From contig JAPNVD010000007.1 in the NCBI GenBank assembly GCA_026627305.1, positions 112,578-166,419 of the forward strand: a stretch of 53,842 nucleotides of DNA, given 5' to 3'. This stretch comes from Sulfolobaceae archaeon (GTDB lineage: Archaea > Thermoproteota > Thermoprotei_A > Sulfolobales > Sulfolobaceae). The position numbers and the translations under genes were made by a program. Shown here piece after piece: positions 49,765 through 53,842 of this stretch. Each line of letters begins with the position of its first letter. Within the stretch, counting starts at the first letter, position 1. The notes under the pieces were generated by a model. It was not told where the DNA came from. It searched no databases and saw only the letters and a list, made by a program, of their open reading frames with translations.

Positions 49765-50372
49765 TATTCTAAAAGTTCTAGAGCAATATTATATGCTAAA
49801 TGGAGATCCTTCGGTGTTATAAAAATTATTAGATCGTCGTTTTCACATTCTTTACAGTTATCTCTTATTTCCTTTAACAGATTACCCATACCCTTCTCAT
49901 CAGTGAAAGGAGGTAGAAGGATCTTATCTTGAACTATTTCTGCTATTAATGTGCTTTCCGCCCCTAATCTTATTATTAAATCACGTAACTTTAGAATCCC
50001 TAAAGAATCTAAAATATACCTTTTACCCTTTAATATTATCATTGCGGTATCCCATTTTATTGACGATAACGTAACTTCCTTAACCTTTACTTTTTTCTCT
50101 ATTCCTGCTAACAATTCGATACCTTTGTCTGTGAGCAAAGCCCCGCCTACTTTATCTACAGTTATTAGGTTTAACTCTTTCATTCGACGTAACATGGTTT
50201 TTATAGTGCTCTCTCCTAATCTTAATTTTCTCATTAGGTTTATCCTACCTATAGGCCCTTCGTTTTTGATATAAATTAGTGCTAAAACTACGTGTGCCTT
50301 ATCATAATTAGGTCTATTTCCCTGCCTAGATTCAACAAGATTATTAAGAGTTACTAATGCTGCATTCTCCAC
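49764..50372 (-). CDS. DUF4443 winged-helix protein
   Basis: The N-terminal 85 residues form a winged helix (EGPIGRINLMRKLRLGESTIKTMLRRMKE, LNLITVDKVGGALLTDKG), followed by a domain of about 110 residues (KWDTAMIILKGKRYILDSLGILKLRDLIIRLG) consistent with DUF4443, a putative ligand-binding or effector domain. The arrangement suggests a ligand-responsive regulator. It is the first gene of a pair with the COG3199 kinase, overlapping by one base, so it may control that gene. Divergent from argF. Confidence 0.82.
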   Translation of the reverse strand: MENAALVTLNNLVESRQGNRPNYDKAHVVLALIYIKNEGPIGRINLMRKLRLGESTIKTMLRRMKELNLITVDKVGGALLTDKGIELLAGIEKKVKVKEVTLSSIKWDTAMIILKGKRYILDSLGILKLRDLIIRLGAESTLIAEIVQDKILLPPFTDEKGMGNLLKEIRDNCKECENDDLIIFITPKDLHLAYNIALELLE

Positions 50373-50406
50373 AAAATTCTATAATCTAATTTAAGAATTT
50401 AAGCAT

Positions 50407-51333
50407 ATGCTAAAGGGAAAGAATGTAATCACGCTTTTGGATTTTGAAAAATATGAGTTAGAGGAACTTTTAGAGCTGTCCTTTAGAATGAAGGAGTTCG
50501 TGCTATCTAATAGCGTTCCCAAACCTTTAACGGGAAAAATTGTTGCATTACTATTTGAAAAACCGAGTACTAGGACTAGGGCTAGTACACAAGCAGCTAT
50601 CAGTTTACTGGGGGGTTATCCAATGGTTTTCAATAAAGACGAGCTGCAGTGGTCAAGGGGTGAACCACCTGAAGATACAGCAAGGGTCTTGGCAAGATAT
50701 ACAAGTGCTATAGGTGCTAGGGTGCTTAAGCATGAGACTCTCTATACTTTAGCAGAATATTCTAAGAAGCCTGTTGTTAATCTCTTAAGCAACCTTGGTC
50801 ATCCTTTACAGATTTTGGCTGATTATATGACAGTTAAGGAGAAGTTTGGTAGATATGATGTGAAATTGGCGTTTGTAGGAGATGGTGGTGATAATATTTT
50901 GATAAGCCTAATGGAGTTTGCTGCTAAAATGGGGTTGGAAATTCATGTCGCTTCTCCTAAAGAATTAAGACCTCCCCAAGATATATGGAAGAGAATTGAA
51001 GAAGAGGCTGAAAGGAGTGGAGCAGTAATAGAGTATTTTGAAGATCCTTATGAAGCTGTTAGAGGTGTTCAAGCAGTTTATACTGATGTATGGGTAAGTA
51101 TGGGTGAAGAAAGTATAGCTCAGAGGAAAATAGAGCTGCTAAAGAATTATAGGGTTACAAAAGATCTTATGAAATACGCGTCTAAAGAGGCCATATTCTT
51201 ACACTGTTTGCCAGCTAATAGAGGTCAAGAAGTCGATGCTGATGTTATTGACGGACCGCAAAGTGCAGTATGGGATGAGGCTGAAAACAGGCTATACACT
51301 GCTATGGCTGTATTTGCATCGATTATACCTTAA
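50407..51333 (+). CDS. argF: Ornithine carbamoyltransferase
   Basis: Converts ornithine and carbamoyl phosphate to citrulline. The 308-residue protein has [14 protein letters not shown] (carbamoyl-phosphate loop), the VGDGGDNI segment, DVWVSMGEE (SMG loop that closes over ornithine), and [13 protein letters not shown] (catalytic Cys). The usual HPCQ is here HPLQ (within [13 protein letters not shown]), a change from the common enzyme but on a residue that also varies among relatives. Length is normal. Start at ATG 50407, 34 bases after the divergent DUF4443 gene start. Confidence 0.92.
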   Translation: MLKGKNVITLLDFEKYELEELLELSFRMKEFVLSNSVPKPLTGKIVALLFEKPSTRTRASTQAAISLLGGYPMVFNKDELQWSRGEPPEDTARVLARYTSAIGARVLKHETLYTLAEYSKKPVVNLLSNLGHPLQILADYMTVKEKFGRYDVKLAFVGDGGDNILISLMEFAAKMGLEIHVASPKELRPPQDIWKRIEEEAERSGAVIEYFEDPYEAVRGVQAVYTDVWVSMGEESIAQRKIELLKNYRVTKDLMKYASKEAIFLHCLPANRGQEVDADVIDGPQSAVWDEAENRLYTAMAVFASIIP

Positions 51334-52561
51334 AGAACTCAGTTATCTTTCTCTGAGTTAATATCCTTTTTATTGATTTCAGTTCTAGCAGATTTACGTT
51401 AGCTTTTAACTTAGAATTTACAAAACTTATCGCCTTGCTTAGCTCTTCAAATTTAAGAGGTTTATCCTGCATTGCATTCCTAATAGTCTCCCTTATGTGC
51501 CAATTCCCAACAGGTGCATAATATTCACTGGTTATCTCTCTCACTATGATAATACCCGCTTGTCTTTTCATCTTATTTAATCCTTCGAGAACTCCGAGTC
51601 TAGCTGCTATATATCCTCCGTCCATAAAATCATAATCTCCCCAGTAATCTTCACTTAATTCTAGAACTGCAACATCCTTTTCGTATGTGGGTAAAGACGT
51701 ATGCCAGATCTCTATCCAGGTAGAGTTATATTTAGATGGATACAAGATTACATAAAAATAGTTACCTAAATAGGATTTAGAGTAAAGCAGAACTTCCGAG
51801 ATTTCATCATAATTCTTTATTAGTTCCAATAAATGTTTCCCTATCATAGAGTCTACAGCTGTAATTGCCCATCTTGTAGGTACCATTTTTCTATTCTTCT
51901 TAAGCCCTAATAGACCGAAGGAAAGTGCATTTATTATGGGGTATACATCAAGTTGAGAGTTATAAGCCTGTACTATTGCTTCTTCAGCTTTTACGTCATC
52001 AAATATAAATTTTTCAAGAGGTTTAGGGATTTTAGGGTTATCTTCTATTTTTATATCTTGAGCTTTTGCAGATGGTCCTCTGGGGAGAATTATACCATCA
52101 AATTTCAGTTTAAGGTCAAAATTGCCATCTACTTTAACCTCTGAAGATACTGGATTGAAAGATACTGAGAGTAAAGAAATCTCTTTATCGTAAAGTTTGA
52201 AAGGGTCTTTTACGTTAATGTTGCTTATTATAGTTGATATCATAGACGAACGCAAAGAAATTATATCTGTTAAGTTTAGTTTTCCCCACCAGCCTTTTGG
52301 GTCTTCATATCTTTTAGCTTCCTCACCAAACACTAGAGGTGGAACGTTATATATTATAGAAACTTTAGGATAATTGCTTGTGCCTACTATTAGGCTAGGT
52401 GGTGTGGCCCCTTTTATCTCGTTTAAGTTGCCCGTAAACGAGAGTTTAGATAAGCTAGATGTAACAGCTCTAAACCTTGAGATAATAGGACAAGTTGGAA
52501 GACCGCATAGATACTTAGTTCCTTTGCACTTCATACATAGTTCTGCGGGTATTCTTTTCAA
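51323..52561 (-). CDS. nre: DNA repair protein Nre (DUF650/DUF651) with PIP box
   Basis: Archaeal Nre proteins act in DNA repair and bind PCNA. The 412-residue protein has an N-terminal cysteine motif ([18 protein letters not shown]), the DUF650 core (SGNLNEI-like region, [19 protein letters not shown]), the C-terminal DUF651 ([34 protein letters not shown]), and a terminal [10 protein letters not shown] that fits the PCNA-interacting peptide QxxIxxFF. The start is TTG 52561, inside the end of the PHP gene (47-base overlap), so the two are co-translated. Confidence 0.92.
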   Translation of the reverse strand: MKRIPAELCMKCKGTKYLCGLPTCPIISRFRAVTSSLSKLSFTGNLNEIKGATPPSLIVGTSNYPKVSIIYNVPPLVFGEEAKRYEDPKGWWGKLNLTDIISLRSSMISTIISNINVKDPFKLYDKEISLLSVSFNPVSSEVKVDGNFDLKLKFDGIILPRGPSAKAQDIKIEDNPKIPKPLEKFIFDDVKAEEAIVQAYNSQLDVYPIINALSFGLLGLKKNRKMVPTRWAITAVDSMIGKHLLELIKNYDEISEVLLYSKSYLGNYFYVILYPSKYNSTWIEIWHTSLPTYEKDVAVLELSEDYWGDYDFMDGGYIAARLGVLEGLNKMKRQAGIIIVREITSEYYAPVGNWHIRETIRNAMQDKPLKFEELSKAISFVNSKLKANVNLLELKSIKRILTQRKITEFFKV

Positions 52562-53189
52562 TCCTTCTTAATATTCCCCATTCCAAAATTTTTAACTTAA
52601 CCATAAAAGGAATAGGTAACTTAACGTTCTCTATTATTTTATTCTTTTTAATTGCTGATAATATATCATCTACGTTGGCATCTTCGCTGACGTCTATTAT
52701 ATTATAGGCTAACCCTAGGGTTTCCTTTATGTGGGAATCACTATTTGATAACTCAACTAAATTCATCTTCTTCGCAGCATCTAAAGCCTTCTTATTCGCA
52801 CTTTTAGGCGCTCTAGGATTATATACTTCTATAGCGTCAAATTTGTACTCAAATATATGATCACCAAGTCCTTCTCTAAATATATCAAATGGATGTGAAG
52901 GGAATGCTATGCAGTCGTTTTCTTTTGCGTAATCTATTACTGACTCCACAGGCTTCCTACTTAACTCCTTAGGGGGGTGGTTACAAATTATTACAACGTG
53001 ACCGAATTGAGTTGTAACTTCCATTCCTGGTATTACGGGGTAGTCTACGTTCTTTATACCTTCAGTTGTATCGTGGTCAGTTATGGCTATTCTGTTTATT
53101 CCATTCTTTTTAGCATACTGAACCATTACGTTTGGGCTCTCTCTACCATCGCTATAATATGTATGGACGTGAAAATCGCATGAAATCAT
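52515..53189 (-). CDS. PHP-domain metal-dependent phosphoesterase
   Basis: PHP family hydrolase. The metal-binding motifs are in order: DFHVHTYYSDG (5-15), AITDHDTTEG (about 35-44), IPGMEVTT with HVVII, FPSHPFD (about 95-101), EVYNP, and SNSDSHI (about 147-153). It is 224 residues long, normal for stand-alone archaeal PHP proteins, which may be nucleases or phosphatases. It overlaps nre by 47 bases, so a part in nucleic-acid repair is plausible. Confidence 0.9.
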   Translation of the reverse strand: MISCDFHVHTYYSDGRESPNVMVQYAKKNGINRIAITDHDTTEGIKNVDYPVIPGMEVTTQFGHVVIICNHPPKELSRKPVESVIDYAKENDCIAFPSHPFDIFREGLGDHIFEYKFDAIEVYNPRAPKSANKKALDAAKKMNLVELSNSDSHIKETLGLAYNIIDVSEDANVDDILSAIKKNKIIENVKLPIPFMVKLKILEWGILRRIEKNTRRTMYEVQRN

Positions 53190-53195
53190 AATTGG

Positions 53196-53492
53196 TTATA
53201 ATTCTATATCTTGCCTTAAAGTAGTTAACCCAATAGAAAATATTACTGAAACTTCCTTTACTTCAGGAATAGTTAAAGGAATTTGAATATTGTTTCCAGG
53301 ATTTAACCAGCTATCAATCTTTTTCTCCTCGGATACTGTTCTTCTGAACTGCTTTTCTTCAACTGGATTTTCAGCCGTAATATAATATTTAATCAATATC
53401 GACTTTAAAAGAATTTTTTCGTTTGAGATATTGGATATTATAAGTTTATCTCCTTCTACTTTTGCCTGTAAATAAACGTTTCTTACGCTCAT
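53196..53492 (-). CDS. Hypothetical beta-rich protein, 98 aa
   Basis: No family recognised. The sequence alternates short strands (VYLQAKVEGDKLIISNIS, KSILIKYYITAENP, QIPLTIPEVKEVSVIF), suggestive of a small beta sandwich. No signal peptide, cysteine or catalytic residue pattern. It is six bases upstream of the PHP gene on the same strand, so it is first of a PHP-nre operon, and diverges from the cdvB-type gene. Confidence 0.65.
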   Translation of the reverse strand: MSVRNVYLQAKVEGDKLIISNISNEKILLKSILIKYYITAENPVEEKQFRRTVSEEKKIDSWLNPGNNIQIPLTIPEVKEVSVIFSIGLTTLRQDIEL

Positions 53493-53566
53493 TTTTCTCT
53501 AATAATATTATAGGTGATACGCTTTATTAACATTTAATGAGATGAAGAAATAAAAACAGAGCATGT

Positions 53567-53842
53567 ATGTCTGGTAGCTTAAGTGAATTCAATAAAACAT
53601 GGAATGGAAAACAGGAGGTCAGTATTAGTGAGAAAATAAAGAGTATGTTTAAGCAGCAACAACCATTAAGGCACAGGTTAATAATGGCGAATTACAAGGT
53701 CAAGAGTATGGTTAGTAGGCTTGATGTTTATGTTAGTAGGATGCAGGAGAGGGATAGGGTTCTTTTTGAGAGGGTTGTTGAGGCTCAGATGAGTAAGGAT
53801 TCTGCTAGGGCTGCTATGTATGCTAATGAGATTGCTGAGATT
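53567..53842 (+). CDS. cdvB2: ESCRT-III protein, CdvB paralog (probably CdvB2), N-terminal part
   Basis: CdvB-family proteins polymerise on membranes for cell division and vesicle budding. The 92 codons present give [58 protein letters not shown] and [20 protein letters not shown], the long helical Snf7 hairpin of the family. No CdvA or CdvC gene is adjacent, which argues for a stand-alone paralog (CdvB1-3) rather than cdvB itself; position relative to whiP favours CdvB2 (from memory SSO0881). The gene runs off the right edge. A TATA-like ctttattaac (about 53522-53531) lies upstream. Codon use differs from neighbours, with AGG, GTT and GAG frequent. Confidence 0.85.
   Translation, partial: MSGSLSEFNKTWNGKQEVSISEKIKSMFKQQQPLRHRLIMANYKVKSMVSRLDVYVSRMQERDRVLFERVVEAQMSKDSARAAMYANEIAEI

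Overview
The window is a stretch of the main chromosome of a hyperthermophilic, thermoacidophilic crenarchaeon of the order Sulfolobales. It is A+T rich, densely coded and mostly ordinary informational genes. The diagnostic genes are Alba next to a TopR2-type reverse gyrase, XPB2 helicase, TFB2, the Fe-S subunit TFE-beta, a WhiP-type replication initiator, a TF55 thermosome subunit, a coenzyme-B12 ribonucleotide reductase and an ESCRT-III (CdvB-type) gene. From memory, the order is broadly that of the SSO0960-to-SSO0860 region of Saccharolobus solfataricus and the Saci_1320-1416 region of Sulfolobus acidocaldarius. The species cannot be fixed by eye; Acidianus, Sulfurisphaera or Stygiolobus are as possible as Sulfolobus proper. 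Many genes start at, or a few bases after, the expected start of transcription (TATA-like box about 25-28 bases upstream of the start codon), which suggests leaderless mRNAs. Genes inside operons show Shine-Dalgarno motifs instead.

Layout. 1-5.2 kb: chromatin and repair (topR2 fragment, alba, xpb2) plus four small unknown proteins. 5.2-10.1 kb: gatC-gatA, the wyosine enzyme taw1, CTP-dependent riboflavin kinase ribK, a probable FAD synthase and diphthine synthase dphB. 10.2-15.9 kb: basal transcription (tbp, tfb2, tfeB) with gar1, a DUF373 membrane protein and a long coiled-coil protein. 15.9-20.4 kb: a minus-strand RNA-modification operon, nop5-flpA-DUF61-HTH-trm1, diverging from rps30e. 20.4-25.4 kb: rps30e, gatD, gatE and an unknown 366-aa protein. 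25.4-28 kb: nrdJ.

28-39.5 kb is the least ordinary part. Three paralogous FAD-oxidase/iron-sulfur fusion proteins, in different states of preservation, surround a two-gene TadC/TadA-type (type IV pilus or type II secretion) motor that has no pilin gene beside it. 39.5-40.3 kb holds a decayed IS605-family tnpB, and a hairpin resembling an end of such an element lies at 33.7 kb. 40.5-42.5 kb: argS with a tRNA-Arg(GCG) gene only nine bases downstream, followed by a GC-rich hairpin.

42.5-53.8 kb: small Cys-rich and winged-helix proteins, thermosome, a protein that looks like a TtuA/Ncs6 tRNA-thiolation enzyme without its ATP-binding loop, whiP (in known Sulfolobales the marker of replication origin oriC3), a COG3199 NAD-kinase-like protein, DUF4443, argF, the PCNA-binding repair protein Nre overlapping a PHP phosphoesterase, and the start of a CdvB-family ESCRT-III gene at the right edge.

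No CRISPR array, rRNA or intact insertion sequence was seen. The best candidates for undescribed biology are the FAD/Fe-S plus TadC/TadA cluster, the TtuA-like pseudoenzyme, the XPB2-coupled 127-aa protein, and the argS-tRNA-Arg unit. Family names are assigned by reading motifs, without database searches.
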